From contig NZ_JAPEPB010000001.1 of the NCBI RefSeq assembly GCF_026340565.1, forward strand, positions 7,538,001 to 7,602,000: a stretch of DNA of 64,000 nucleotides, read 5' to 3'. The notes under the pieces are model-generated. The model saw only the letters and a program-made list of their open reading frames with translations. It did not search any database and had not been told where the DNA came from. The translations under genes were made by a program, and so were the position numbers. Source of the stretch: Kitasatospora sp. NBC_01287. GTDB lineage: Bacteria; Actinomycetota; Actinomycetes; Streptomycetales; Streptomycetaceae. Every line of letters starts with the position of its first letter. The stretch's first letter is position 1. Shown in pieces: positions 8,688 through 17,105 of the stretch.

Positions 8688-10588
8688 CGCGCCACTCCGA
8701 TCTGGTCGAGGAGCGAGGTGAGGACCGCGACCGCGTCGCCGCCCGCGAAGACGAACTCGTCCACCCCGGCTCGTTGGTAGGCCTCGCGCTGCTCACCGGG
8801 CCGCCCGGCCAGCAGCACCCGGGAGGCGTCGGCCGCCTTCAGCGCCGCCGCCACCGCCTCGGCGTGCTCGGCGTAGAGCTTGTCGCTGGAGCAGAGGCAG
8901 CTGATCGAGGCCCCGCTCGCGGTGAACGCCTCGGCCAGCGCGGCCGCCTCGCCGCTCTCGCCGAGCACCGTCTCGATGCCGCCGGCCTGGAACAGGTTGG
9001 CGGCGAAGGTGGTGCGCGCGGTGTGCGCGGCGGCCGGGCCGATCGCGGCCAGGAAGAGCTTGGGACGGGCACCGGTGGCGGCCAGGTGGGCGTCCGAGCG
9101 GGCCCGCAGCGCCTCGAAGGCCTCCGCGCGGCGCACCCGGGGCAGGCCGCCGCCGAGCGGGGCCGGGGCGGCCTCGCGGACCAGCGGCTGCTCGCCCAGG
9201 TTCGGGAACTCGCTGACGCCGGTGATCGGCTCGCGCCGCTTGGCGAGCTTGACCGAGCGCTCGGCCCAGGTGGCGGCGATCCTCTCGCCGACCAGGCCCG
9301 AGGTGAGCGCGGCCCGCTGGCCGCCGGCCGCCTCCAGCTGCTGGAACCAGGCCCACGCGGCCCGCGCCAGCTCGTCGGTCAGCTGCTCCACGTACCAGGA
9401 GCCGCCGGCCGGGTCGATCACCCTGCCCAGGTGCGACTCCTCCAGCAGGATCGCCTGGGTGTTGCGGGCGATCCGGCGGGCGAAGGCGTCCGGCAGGCCG
9501 GCCTCGTGGTCGAAGGGCAGCACGGTGACGGCGTCGGCCCCGCCGACCCCGGCGGCCAGCGTGGCCACCGTGGTGCGCAGCATGTTCACCCACGGATCGC
9601 GGGTGGTCATCATCACTTCGGAGGTGACGGCGTGCTGGCGCTGGGCGCCGGCTGCCGGCGAGGCGCCGGCGACCTCGGTGACGCGGGACCAGAGGCGGCG
9701 CGCGGCACGGAACTTGGCGATGGTGAGGAACTGGTCCTCGGTGGCGGCGAAGCGGAACTCCAGCTGCCCGGCCGCGGCGTCGATGCTCAGCCCCGAGGCA
9801 CCAGGCCCGGCGGTGGTCAGCGCGCGCAGGTAGGCGACGCCGGTGGCGAGCGCGGCGCCCAGCTCCTGGGCGGGGGAGGCGCCGGCCTCGTGGTAGGGCA
9901 GCGCGTCCACGGTCAGCGCGCGCAGGCCCGGGTACTCGCGGGCGCAGCGCTCGGCCAGCTCGGCGGTGTCGCGCAGCAGCCCGTCGGTGGCGGTGTCGTC
10001 GCCGGTGCGGGCGAGCAGGCCCAGCGGGTCCGCGCCGAGGTTGCCGGTGGCCGCGTCGTTCGGGACCGCGCGCTCGGCCAGCACGGCGAAGAAGCGCTCG
10101 GCGGCCGCCTTGGCCTGCGGGCCCGCGTCGAGCACGACGGCCGCGAGGTCGAGGTAGACGTCCTTGAGGACGGTGGGCAGCGCCTCGACGGGCAGGCCCG
10201 CCGCACCCAGGGTGAGCCAGAGCGAGGTGCCGCCGTGCTCCAGGTCGGCCAGCACCGCCTCGGCGGTGCGGGCCGGGTCCGGGTCGGCGTGCCGCTGGCG
10301 CACGTCCCAGCCGCCGACGGCCGAGCCTTGCGGGCGGCTGCCGCGGACGAACGGCGGGAAGCCGGGGAAGCCTGCCGAGTCCGTGGCCGGGGCGTCCTCG
10401 GCCGTGTAGAGCGGCCGGGCGCGCAGGTCGTCCTGCAGCGCGGTGGCCAGCGCGTCCTCGGCCGGCGTACCGGCGCTGATGTGCGTACCTGACTTGCTCA
10501 GGACGCCTTCGACCAGGCGCCGCCACTGCTCACGGCTTGCATCCGGGAACTCGGCGGCCAGGGGGAGCCCTTCGGGCGGGACCGTCAT
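8684..10588 (-). CDS. mutA: Methylmalonyl-CoA mutase, small subunit
   Basis: A 634-residue non-catalytic partner of MutB. It keeps the family fold (for example ITGVSEFPN, RIARNTQAILLEESHLGRVIDPAGGSWYVEQLT), but the C-terminal domain reads LAAIGPAAAHTARTTF where MutB has DxHxxG. It therefore lacks the cobalamin-ligating His, as expected for the small subunit. It is the first gene of the minus-strand block. The upstream 298 nt hold its promoter, and no recognisable B12-riboswitch core was found there. Confidence 0.95.
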   Translation of the reverse strand: MTVPPEGLPLAAEFPDASREQWRRLVEGVLSKSGTHISAGTPAEDALATALQDDLRARPLYTAEDAPATDSAGFPGFPPFVRGSRPQGSAVGGWDVRQRHADPDPARTAEAVLADLEHGGTSLWLTLGAAGLPVEALPTVLKDVYLDLAAVVLDAGPQAKAAAERFFAVLAERAVPNDAATGNLGADPLGLLARTGDDTATDGLLRDTAELAERCAREYPGLRALTVDALPYHEAGASPAQELGAALATGVAYLRALTTAGPGASGLSIDAAAGQLEFRFAATEDQFLTIAKFRAARRLWSRVTEVAGASPAAGAQRQHAVTSEVMMTTRDPWVNMLRTTVATLAAGVGGADAVTVLPFDHEAGLPDAFARRIARNTQAILLEESHLGRVIDPAGGSWYVEQLTDELARAAWAWFQQLEAAGGQRAALTSGLVGERIAATWAERSVKLAKRREPITGVSEFPNLGEQPLVREAAPAPLGGGLPRVRRAEAFEALRARSDAHLAATGARPKLFLAAIGPAAAHTARTTFAANLFQAGGIETVLGESGEAAALAEAFTASGASISCLCSSDKLYAEHAEAVAAALKAADASRVLLAGRPGEQREAYQRAGVDEFVFAGGDAVAVLTSLLDQIGVAR

Positions 10589-10886
10589 GCTGCGAAGGTT
10601 AGTGCCCGGGCCTTGAGCCGCAGCAGAGCTACGGGGTGTGACGTTGCCCTCGCCCGCCCGTGCGGGGCAGCGCCCAGGTGCGCTAGGGGGCGCACGGTGA
10701 GGGTGGGAGCGCTCCTCGAACGGGTCATATTCGCTCGAACCGCCACGGAACGCCCACTGCTCGGCGTACCGCGCGGACGCATGACTCCGGATCAGAAGCT
10801 TCGCGCGATCGCAACAAGGAGGGGCGGGGGAGGGGGAGGAGGGGAGCGGTGCCGACGCTTGCGCCGGTGGTGGTCGCGTTCGGTGG
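10589..10886. promoter_or_regulatory. Upstream region of mutA-mutB-meaB
   Basis: A 298-nt gene-free stretch between the stop of the DUF574 methyltransferase gene and the start of mutA, both on the minus strand. It contains a short inverted repeat GTGCGC-TAGGGG-GCGCAC (10678-10695), a locally AT-richer patch near 10725-10740 (GGGTCATATTCGCTCG) and a purine-rich block near 10820-10850. The mutA promoter must lie here. I see no gene. Confidence 0.45.
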
Positions 10887-11726
10887 TCAGCCGCGCTTGC
10901 GGGCCACGCCCGCCCAGTAGTAGGCGGCCTCGGGGCGCGCGGGGGCCGCGCCGTCCGGGCGCCAGGCCAGCACCGGGGAGAGGCCGGGCTCCAGCAGCTC
11001 CCAGTCGCCGAAGAACCGGGCCACCTCGGCCCGCCCGCGCGGCACCAGGGTCATCCGGCCCTCGTCCTCGGCGTCGACCACGGCGCCCACCGCGGCGGGG
11101 TCGAAGTCGGCGGTGACGTGGCTGACCGCGACGCAGCTGCCGGCCGGGAGCGCGTCGAGGAGGGTGGCGACGTGCTTCCAGGGGTCGTCCGCGTCGGCGA
11201 CCAGCATCAGCACGCTGATCAGCATCAGGGCCACCGGCCGCGTCAGGTCGAGCGTCTGCCGCAGGGCCGGGTGGGAGAGGATCGCCTCGGGCTCGCGCAG
11301 GTCGGCGTGCAGGTAGGCGGTGCGGCCCGCCGGGGAGCTGTCCATCAGCGCGCGGGCGTGGGCCAGCACGATCGGGTCGTTGTCGACGTACACCACCCGG
11401 GCGGTCGGGTCGGCGAGTTGGGCCACCTCGTGGGTGTTGCCCTCGGTCGGGATGCCGGTGCCGATGTCCAGGAACTGCCGGATCCCCTGTTCGCGCACCA
11501 GGTGCCGGACGGCGCGGCCGAGGAAGCGGCGGTTCTCCTGGGCCATGGTCCTGATCGTCGGGATCAGCTGCTCGACGGCGTCACCCAGCGCGCGGTCCGG
11601 CGCGAAATTGGTCTTCCCACCGAGCCAGTAGTCGTACATCCGCGCGGAGTGGGCGACCGTGGTGTCGATCTCCGGCGGGTCCGCCATGCCGTCCTGGTCC
11701 ATCCGGGCCCACACGTCCTTCGCCAT
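10887..11726 (-). CDS. SAM-dependent methyltransferase, DUF574 (Methyltransf_19) family
   Basis: A 279-residue actinobacterial methyltransferase-like protein. The family signatures are HSARMYDYWLGGKTNFAPDR near the N-terminus, the SAM-site motif FLDIGTGIPTEGNTHEVAQ, VVYVDNDPIVLAHA, and a C-terminal YYWAGVARK. The start ATG at 11726 is preceded by GGGGAGG at 6-7 nt; a longer frame to 11813 lacks such a site. The family is large in Streptomyces, and its substrates are mostly unknown. The gene stands alone, and a CCGAAC/GTTCGG palindrome lies upstream. Confidence 0.9.
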   Translation of the reverse strand: MAKDVWARMDQDGMADPPEIDTTVAHSARMYDYWLGGKTNFAPDRALGDAVEQLIPTIRTMAQENRRFLGRAVRHLVREQGIRQFLDIGTGIPTEGNTHEVAQLADPTARVVYVDNDPIVLAHARALMDSSPAGRTAYLHADLREPEAILSHPALRQTLDLTRPVALMLISVLMLVADADDPWKHVATLLDALPAGSCVAVSHVTADFDPAAVGAVVDAEDEGRMTLVPRGRAEVARFFGDWELLEPGLSPVLAWRPDGAAPARPEAAYYWAGVARKRG

Positions 11727-11766
11727 TCGCGCCTCCCCACCGAAGTTGATCATCACGATACCGTGT

Positions 11767-11782
11767 CCGAACGGTGGTTCGG
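11767..11782. promoter_or_regulatory. Palindrome upstream of the DUF574 methyltransferase gene
   Basis: Perfect inverted repeat CCGAAC-GGTG-GTTCGG about 40 nt upstream of the chosen start of the minus-strand methyltransferase gene. The position suits an operator. No cognate regulator is adjacent. Confidence 0.4.
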
Positions 11783-12012
11783 TTGACGGCAGGCCAAGGA
11801 AACGGGACAGCACGGCGAGGTCGGACGCGGGTGACGAGGGACCGGTTCAGCAGCCGGTGACGGGGTGGGCGGCCGGGGGAGTGGCGGCCCGCGGGGCCCA
11901 ACCGGAGGGGTCGAAGGCCGCACCGCCCAGAAGTTGCACGGCGCCCTGGACGTCGTGCCGGGTTCCGGGCATCGCACAGCTACCACTACCGGTCGCGGCC
12001 CTGAACTGATCT

Positions 12013-12045
12013 GGCTGGCTGGCAGGCAGGCAGGCAGGCAGGCAG
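12013..12045. repeat. GGCA tetranucleotide microsatellite
   Basis: Two GGCT units followed by six exact GGCA units and a partial one. It sits in the 340-nt gene-free stretch (11727-12066) between the methyltransferase gene upstream region and the stop of the DinB gene. No other feature is seen in that stretch apart from the 11767-11782 palindrome. Confidence 0.8.
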
Positions 12046-12066
12046 CCCCGCCCCCGCCCTGCCCCG

Positions 12067-12696
12067 TCAGCCCATGCTCTTGGCGCCGTCCAGGCTTTCG
12101 CGGATGATGTCGGCGTGGCCCGCGTGCTGAGCGGTCTCGGCGATGATGTGCATCAGTACCCGGCGCGCCGACCACCGCCCACCCGGCTCGAACCACGGTG
12201 CCTTCGGCAGCGGCTGAGTGAGGCTCAGGTCGGGCAGGGTGGCGACCAGCTCGTCGGTGCGACGGGCCACCTCGGCGTAGTCGGCCAGCACGCGGGCCAG
12301 CGTCTCGCCGGGCAGCAGCCGGAACTCGTCGGCCCGGCGGGCGAAGTCGGCCTCGGTCATGGTGCTGAAGTCGCCCACCGCCGAGGGGCCCCGCACGATG
12401 AAGTTCGCCCAGCCCCGCTCGACCGAGGTGACGTGCTTGACCAGGCCGCCCAGGCACAGCTCGCTGGCGGTGGTCCGCCGGCCGGCCTGCTCGTCGGTGA
12501 GGTCGCGGGTGGTGAAGCGCAGGAACTGCCGGTGCTTGGCCAGCATCGCCAGCAGGTCGGCACGTTCGCCCGAGGGGTCCGGGACGTCTGCGGCAGCTGC
12601 GGCGGCTCCGGCGTCTCCGGCAGCTGCGGCGGCTACGGCGGCTACGGCGGCTGCGGCGTCGATCGGCTCGTTGGTCGTCGGCACGTGGTCGGGCAT
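12067..12696 (-). CDS. DinB-superfamily (DUF664-like) protein
   Basis: A 209-residue four-helix-bundle protein of the DinB/YfiT type. The three expected metal-binding histidines appear in context: LVKHVTSVERGW in an early helix, and HIIAETAQHAGHADIIRE near the C-terminus. Some members are thiol transferases (for example mycothiol-dependent), but most are uncharacterised. The start at 12696 has GAGGGAG about 9 nt upstream. Residues about 12-40 are an Ala/Val-rich low-complexity run coded by short repeats, atypical for the family and probably a disordered leader. It is divergent from the ureohydrolase gene. Confidence 0.8.
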   Translation of the reverse strand: MPDHVPTTNEPIDAAAAVAAVAAAAAGDAGAAAAAADVPDPSGERADLLAMLAKHRQFLRFTTRDLTDEQAGRRTTASELCLGGLVKHVTSVERGWANFIVRGPSAVGDFSTMTEADFARRADEFRLLPGETLARVLADYAEVARRTDELVATLPDLSLTQPLPKAPWFEPGGRWSARRVLMHIIAETAQHAGHADIIRESLDGAKSMG

Positions 12697-12748
12697 GGTG
12701 GTCCGCTCCCTCATGGCTTCTGTACTGCTCGGTCGGTCGATGACCAGG

Positions 12749-12763
12749 CTAGATCGCATCTAG
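12749..12763. promoter_or_regulatory. CTAGAT/ATCTAG palindrome in the divergent promoter region
   Basis: Perfect inverted repeat CTAGAT-CGC-ATCTAG, 53 nt upstream of the DinB start and in the 302-nt region shared with the plus-strand ureohydrolase gene. It is a candidate operator for either gene. The rest of the region is G/C-rich with no gene. Confidence 0.45.
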
Positions 12764-12998
12764 GTCAGTCCCTGTCCTCAATCGCGGGACCACGTGCTCC
12801 TGTCGCCGCCCCCGTGCCCGCCCCCGCCCGCTGCCCCGACCCCGCCGGCACCGGGGATGCCCACCACTGCCGGGAGGCATAGCGTGGATCGCAGGGGGCT
12901 GCACCCGACTCGGCCCGACGGCGCGCCACGCGACGGGGCCCGGACGCATCCGCCGCGGGCACGGCCGGCGAGTTCGGGGTACGTGCGAGGAGGTCCCG

Positions 12999-14285
12999 AT
13001 GAGCCACTGGCATCCCGAGGATGACCGTCATCATCGCAACCCGATGCGGCCCGGTCCCGGGCGTGCGGACCGAGGCGCGGATCGAAGCGCGGATCGAGGC
13101 GACGCGTCGCGGGAGATCGACGCCCAGCGTGCGCGCCTGTCCGGGATGCGTGCCCGGCGCCGGCTCAAGGACGTGCCGGAGGTCAGACGGCGCGAACTGG
13201 TCGAGCGCGGCCTGGACCTCGGCCTGGAGGCGGCGCGGTCGGTCAGGGACCGCGACATCTCACTCTTCTCCCGGGGCCTGGACCCGATGTTCGCCGGCCC
13301 CACGACCTTCCTGAAGTCGCCCTACGTGGAGAACATCCGCGACATCGGCCGTTACGACGTGGCCGTGGTGGGCGCCCCGTTCGACATGGGCACCACCTAC
13401 CGCCCCGGTGCGCGCTTCGGCCCGCAGGCCGTTCGGCGCATCTCGGCCCTCTACGACTCCTACAGCCCCGACCTCGGCATGGACCTGCTGGAGGAGATCA
13501 CCATCGGCGACGCCGGTGACATCTTCGTGATCCCCGCCAACATCGAGAAGACCTTCGACCAGGTCGACCTCGGGGTCTCGCACATCGTGGACACCGGCGC
13601 CTTCCCCGTCATCATCGGGGGCGACCACAGCATCGGTTACCCGGACGCGAAAGCCCTGGCCGGACACGTCGACGGCAAGCTCGGGATCATCCACTTCGAC
13701 CGGCACATCGACACCGCCATCACCACCATGGACGAGCGCATGCACACCACGCACTGGTCCCACGCCACCGACCTGCCGAACGTGCCCGCGGCCAACCTGG
13801 TCCAGATCGGCATCGGAGGCTGGATCGGCAACCACTCGGGAGTCCAGGTCGCCGAGGAGCGCGACACCACCGTCATCACCATGTTCGACGTCGAGGAACT
13901 CGGCATCGCGCACGCGATGGAGATCGCCCTGGAGATCGCCTGGAAGGACGCCGCCGCCGTCTACCTCTCCTTCGACATCGACGTCGTCGACCCCGGCTAC
14001 GCCCCCGGCACCGGCACCCCCGAACCCGGCGGCATGTCTCCTCGCGAAGCCCTGAAAGCCGTGCGCACGGTCGCCCAGGAGGGGCTGATCGGCATGGACC
14101 TGGTGGAGATATCCCCGCCCTACGACGTCGCCGACTGCACCTCCCAACTCGGCGCCCGCGTCATCATGGACACCCTCGCCACGCTCGTCGAGAACGGCCA
14201 TCTCGGCACCCGCCTGACCGCCGACCAACGCGCCGAGGCCGAGCAGCGCCGCGACCGCGCGGCTGGAATCGTCGACGACCACTGA
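12999..14285 (+). CDS. Ureohydrolase (agmatinase/arginase superfamily), guanidino-compound hydrolase
   Basis: A 428-residue binuclear-metal hydrolase of the agmatinase superfamily, which releases urea from guanidino compounds. Metal-ligand motifs are intact: GGDHS (H210), HFDRHIDT (D234, H236, D238) and SFDIDVVDPGYAPGTGTPEPGG. The second motif is DRHID rather than the common DAHxD. In my recollection this marks a subgroup that includes Ni-dependent guanidine hydrolases and metformin hydrolases rather than classical SpeB; that is family knowledge, not proof. The N-terminus carries about 80 extra residues with an Arg/Asp-rich repeat before the catalytic domain. GAGGAGG precedes the ATG at 12999. 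No second subunit or guanidine transporter is adjacent. Confidence 0.85.
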   Translation: MSHWHPEDDRHHRNPMRPGPGRADRGADRSADRGDASREIDAQRARLSGMRARRRLKDVPEVRRRELVERGLDLGLEAARSVRDRDISLFSRGLDPMFAGPTTFLKSPYVENIRDIGRYDVAVVGAPFDMGTTYRPGARFGPQAVRRISALYDSYSPDLGMDLLEEITIGDAGDIFVIPANIEKTFDQVDLGVSHIVDTGAFPVIIGGDHSIGYPDAKALAGHVDGKLGIIHFDRHIDTAITTMDERMHTTHWSHATDLPNVPAANLVQIGIGGWIGNHSGVQVAEERDTTVITMFDVEELGIAHAMEIALEIAWKDAAAVYLSFDIDVVDPGYAPGTGTPEPGGMSPREALKAVRTVAQEGLIGMDLVEISPPYDVADCTSQLGARVIMDTLATLVENGHLGTRLTADQRAEAEQRRDRAAGIVDDH

Positions 14286-14324
14286 GCTGAGGGACCCACC
14301 CTGGTGCCGGCGCCGGGGCGGGCG

Positions 14325-14430
14325 CTACTCGGAGACGTTGGCGGTGAGCAGGCGCAGCAGGGTGCGGGCCTGGTCGAACTGGGTCGGGGTCAGGCTCATG
14401 GCGCGGCCCATCGCGGTGGGGATCGGGATC
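14325..14430 (-). pseudogene. Possible remnant of a regulator gene, C-terminus only
   Basis: On the minus strand a short frame reads MGRAMSLTPTQFDQARTLL then RLLTANVSE and a TAG stop (complement of 14325-14327). It looks like the C-terminal helix of a MarR-type protein. Upstream the frame soon degrades, so only a fragment remains. It sits beside an intact MarR gene on the other strand. The rest of the 14286-14557 gap holds no gene. Confidence 0.3.
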
Positions 14431-14528
14431 GGCCCCGAGCCGGAGCGCGGCGATCAGCCGCTACCCGTGCGGCGGTCGGCGGTCGGGTGCGGCGTGCGGG
14501 TGCGCTGAACGGGCGGAGATGCATAAAG

Positions 14529-14542
14529 GATTCATATAAATC
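14529..14542. promoter_or_regulatory. Near-palindromic AT-rich operator upstream of the MarR gene
   Basis: GATTCATATAAATC is palindromic except for one base pair (GATT-ATAT-AATC symmetry). It overlaps a TATAAAT -10-like sequence (14535-14541), about 16 nt before the ATG of the MarR gene. The location and composition suit MarR autoregulation. Confidence 0.55.
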
Positions 14543-14557
14543 TGTTATGCTTCAGGC

Positions 14558-15016
14558 ATGAGTCGCCGAGACGCCGCGCACGGCGCTTCCGATGCCATCG
14601 GGTCAGCCCTCTACGGCCTGGCCACCAGGGCCGTCAGACGCCTTCCCCGCGACATGAGCCTGACGTCCGCCGCCACCTTGGCCACCCTGGACAAGACCGG
14701 CCCGCGACGGATCACCGATCTGGCGGTGGCCGAGGGCGTCACCCAGCCCGCGATGACCGTCCTGGTCCGGGTGATGGAGGAATCCGGGCTGGTCGAGCGG
14801 AGGGGCGATCCGTCCGACAAGCGGGTCACGCTGGTGTGCCTGACCGAGGCCGGCGCGTCGTACGTCCGGACGCGACGCCGGACGGGCGTCGACGCGTACG
14901 CGCGGTTGATCGACGAACTCACCGGTGACGAGGTCGAGGCCTTGGCAGCAGCCCTTCCGGCGCTGCTGCATCTGGCGGAGCTCGACAGCCACGCCCGAGA
15001 GGAGTCGGACCGGTGA
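14558..15016 (+). CDS. MarR family transcriptional regulator
   Basis: A 152-residue winged-helix regulator with the MarR pattern MSLTSAATLATLDKTGPRRITDLA, TQPAMTVLVRVMEESGLVERR and the wing GDPSDKRVTLVCLTEAG. The gene overlaps the downstream MFS gene (GTGA at 15013-15016), so regulator and exporter are translationally coupled. MarR proteins in such pairs usually repress the operon until a small phenolic or drug ligand binds. No strong Shine-Dalgarno is seen, and the likely -10 box lies only about 16 nt upstream, so the 5' leader is short or nearly absent. Confidence 0.93.
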   Translation: MSRRDAAHGASDAIGSALYGLATRAVRRLPRDMSLTSAATLATLDKTGPRRITDLAVAEGVTQPAMTVLVRVMEESGLVERRGDPSDKRVTLVCLTEAGASYVRTRRRTGVDAYARLIDELTGDEVEALAAALPALLHLAELDSHAREESDR

Positions 15017-16497
15017 CCGCGGCCCAGACTCATGACCAGCCCATGAGCACTGCCCTGATACGTTCCGAGGCACGTCCGCTGGTCCCCGCCCTGATGTTCA
15101 TCGCCCTGGTCGTGGCGGCCGTCGCCAGCCTCGGGACGCCGCTCATCACCAGCGTGGCGACCACGTTCCACGTCTCCCTCGACAGCGCGCAGTGGACGCT
15201 GACCATCGCCCTGCTCAGCGGCGCCGTCGCCACACCCGTCCTCGGTCGGCTCGGAGCCGGTCCGCACCGGCGGGCCACGGTTCTCGCCACGCTGGCGATC
15301 GTCGTCGTCGGCAGCGCGCTCACCGTGCTGCCGCTGCCGTTCGCCTGGCTGCTCGTCGGCAGAGCGGCCCAAGGCGTCGGACTCGGCCTCACGGCGCTGA
15401 TGATGGGCGTGGCCCGCGACCATCTTCCCGAGGAGCGCAGCGCGGCCACGATCGCCCTGATCTCGGTGGTCTCCATCATCGGAGCCGGCGTCGGCTACCC
15501 GCTGGCCGCGCTGCTCGCCGAGTTCGGCGGACTGCGGGCCGCCTACGGCCTCGGCCTGCTCGTCACCGCCATCGCCTTCGTGACCGCGTGGCGCTCCATG
15601 CCCGCGGCTCCCGAAGGCCGCTCCGCTCACGTGAACGTGGCCGGTGCGCTCGTCCTGGCGGGTGGACTGCTCCTCGTCCTGTTCCTGGCCGGCGAGAGGA
15701 GCCTGTGGAGCCGACACCTCGCCGTGGCGGTGACCCTTGCCGTCGCCGCCGTACTCCTGCTCTGCGTCTGGACCGTTTCCGAACTGCGCAGCAGGACGCC
15801 CCTGGTCGACGTCCGGGCGGTACGGCACCCGGCGGTCGCCGGGGCGAACATCGCCATGTTCGTCGGCGGGAGCGGCATGTACCTCCTGCTCACGCTCATC
15901 ACCCGCTACGCGCAGACGCCGCACAGCGCCGGCTACGGCTTCGGACTGACCACCTTCGTGGCGGGGCTGGTCCTCATCCCGTTCTCCGTGCTGGGGTTCG
16001 TCGCCGGCAAGCTCACGCCGCGGGTCCGGACGCGGATCGACGGCCCCCTGCTCCTGGCCGGCAGCGCCGCCATCGTCGGCGGCGGGTTCGTCCTGTTCGC
16101 CACCGCCCGGTCCAACCTGGCCGAACTGCTCGCGGCCATGGGCGTGCTGGGCTTCGGCGTCGGCAGCTTCTCGGCCGCCATGCCCGGCGTCATCCTGGCC
16201 GTCACCCCCAAGAGCGAGACGTCGAGCGCCATGAGCTTCAACTACGTCGTCCGCAGCGTCGGGTACTCCCTGGGCAGCGCCATCGGCGGTCTGGTCCTGG
16301 CCGCCGGCACCGCCACGGGCCGCCTCTTCCCGAACGACGACGCCTACACGACCGCGGCGCTGGTCGGCGTCGCCGCGATGGCGATCACCACGACGGCCGG
16401 CCTCGCCCTCGCCCGCCGACGCTCACCCGAGACCAATCCGATCACAGCCCCGGTCGATGTGCCGGGCCTGGACCGGTCGAGTCGAACCGGGAGCTGA
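15013..16497 (+). CDS. MFS drug/metabolite exporter (DHA2-like)
   Basis: A 494-residue permease with about 14 hydrophobic segments. The motif pattern fits the DHA2 drug:H+ antiporter group (LSGAVATPVLGRLGAG, GRAAQGVGLGLTALMMGVARDHLP). It starts at GTG 15013, overlapping the MarR stop; an in-frame ATG at 15043 is an alternative start. Its substrate is unknown. Co-expression with MarR suggests inducible export or self-resistance. Confidence 0.9.
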   Translation: MTAAQTHDQPMSTALIRSEARPLVPALMFIALVVAAVASLGTPLITSVATTFHVSLDSAQWTLTIALLSGAVATPVLGRLGAGPHRRATVLATLAIVVVGSALTVLPLPFAWLLVGRAAQGVGLGLTALMMGVARDHLPEERSAATIALISVVSIIGAGVGYPLAALLAEFGGLRAAYGLGLLVTAIAFVTAWRSMPAAPEGRSAHVNVAGALVLAGGLLLVLFLAGERSLWSRHLAVAVTLAVAAVLLLCVWTVSELRSRTPLVDVRAVRHPAVAGANIAMFVGGSGMYLLLTLITRYAQTPHSAGYGFGLTTFVAGLVLIPFSVLGFVAGKLTPRVRTRIDGPLLLAGSAAIVGGGFVLFATARSNLAELLAAMGVLGFGVGSFSAAMPGVILAVTPKSETSSAMSFNYVVRSVGYSLGSAIGGLVLAAGTATGRLFPNDDAYTTAALVGVAAMAITTTAGLALARRRSPETNPITAPVDVPGLDRSSRTGS

Positions 16498-16566
16498 GGA
16501 TCGAAGCCGTCCGACTTCGACGCCGTCTCCGTCGGCCCGCTGACCCACAGCGCGATGACCATGGAT

Positions 16567-16599
16567 CTGAGCATGCTTCTGACCTGAGCATGCTTCTGA
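16567..16599. repeat. Tandem direct repeat before the DUF1330 gene
   Basis: CTGAGCATGCTTCTGA occurs twice (16567-16582 and 16584-16599), separated by one base. Just before it, a short plus-strand frame (about 16507-16585) reads SKPSDFDAVSVGPLTHSAM and ends in a TGA. It resembles the tail of a lost coding sequence but is too short to classify. Confidence 0.6.
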
Positions 16600-16626
16600 G
16601 CATCAATTCCGAACACAGGAGGTACC

Positions 16627-16920
16627 GTGGCCAAGGGCTACTGGGTCAGCGTCTACCGCACCATTGCGGACCCCGAGAAGCTGGCCGCCTACGACAAGTT
16701 GGCCGGTCCAGCCGTCAGGGCCGCGGGCGGGCGGCTGCTCACCCGCGGCAGCCGGGTCGCCGTACACGACGCCGGAATCGCCGAGCGCACCATTCTGATC
16801 GAGTTCGACAGCTTCGAACAGGCGGTCGCCGCCCGCGCGAGTGCGGCCTACCAGGAGGCGCTGGCCACACTTGCCGACGGCGTCGAGCGCGACTTCCGCA
16901 TCATCGAAGGCCTCGACTGA
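16627..16920 (+). CDS. DUF1330 family protein
   Basis: A 97-residue protein with the DUF1330 pattern: YWVSVYRTIADPEKLAAYDKLA, then GGRLLTRG, IEFDSFEQAVAA and YQEAL. The fold is a ferredoxin-like dimeric alpha/beta barrel. It starts at GTG 16627 after AGGAGGTACC. The function is unknown. It lies 129 nt after the MFS gene and may be a separate unit. Confidence 0.88.
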   Translation: MAKGYWVSVYRTIADPEKLAAYDKLAGPAVRAAGGRLLTRGSRVAVHDAGIAERTILIEFDSFEQAVAARASAAYQEALATLADGVERDFRIIEGLD

Positions 16921-17057
16921 CGACCGATGCCGCGTCGGCGACGAACACGAAGCCGACTGCGGGGATCACCCCGGCTCGTCAGCGCGCCGCACCGTCGCGA
17001 ACGGCGTCAGGCCAGTGGCATCGCCGGTGATGTGCCAGACCGGCGAGGGGAAGGCGC

Positions 17058-17092
17058 GGCGGCCCCGGGCGCGGCGTGCGCTCGGGGCCGCC
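17058..17092. terminator. Strong hairpin between DUF1330 and DUF397 genes
   Basis: A 15-bp stem (GGCGGCCCCGGGCGC, loop GGCGT, GCGCTCGGGGCCGCC) with a single G-T pair sits between the convergent DUF1330 and DUF397 genes. It is a likely bidirectional terminator. Confidence 0.75.
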
Positions 17093-17105
17093 GGGGGCGG
17101 GTGCT

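Noticed and set aside
10589..10886. Possible cobalamin riboswitch upstream of mutA
   Set aside because: No B12-box-like core or conserved helices found by eye; only a short hairpin.
12013..12045. Tandem repeats as a CRISPR array
   Set aside because: Simple 4-bp GGCA units with no spacers; no cas genes in the window.
12764..12998. Possible guanidine riboswitch before the ureohydrolase gene
   Set aside because: No recognisable guanidine-I, -II or -III core by eye; a covariance-model search would be needed to be certain.
14304..14561. 85-codon plus-strand frame before the MarR gene
   Set aside because: Low-complexity Ala/Arg/Gly product overlapping the MarR start; the minus-strand fragment in the same place looks more protein-like.
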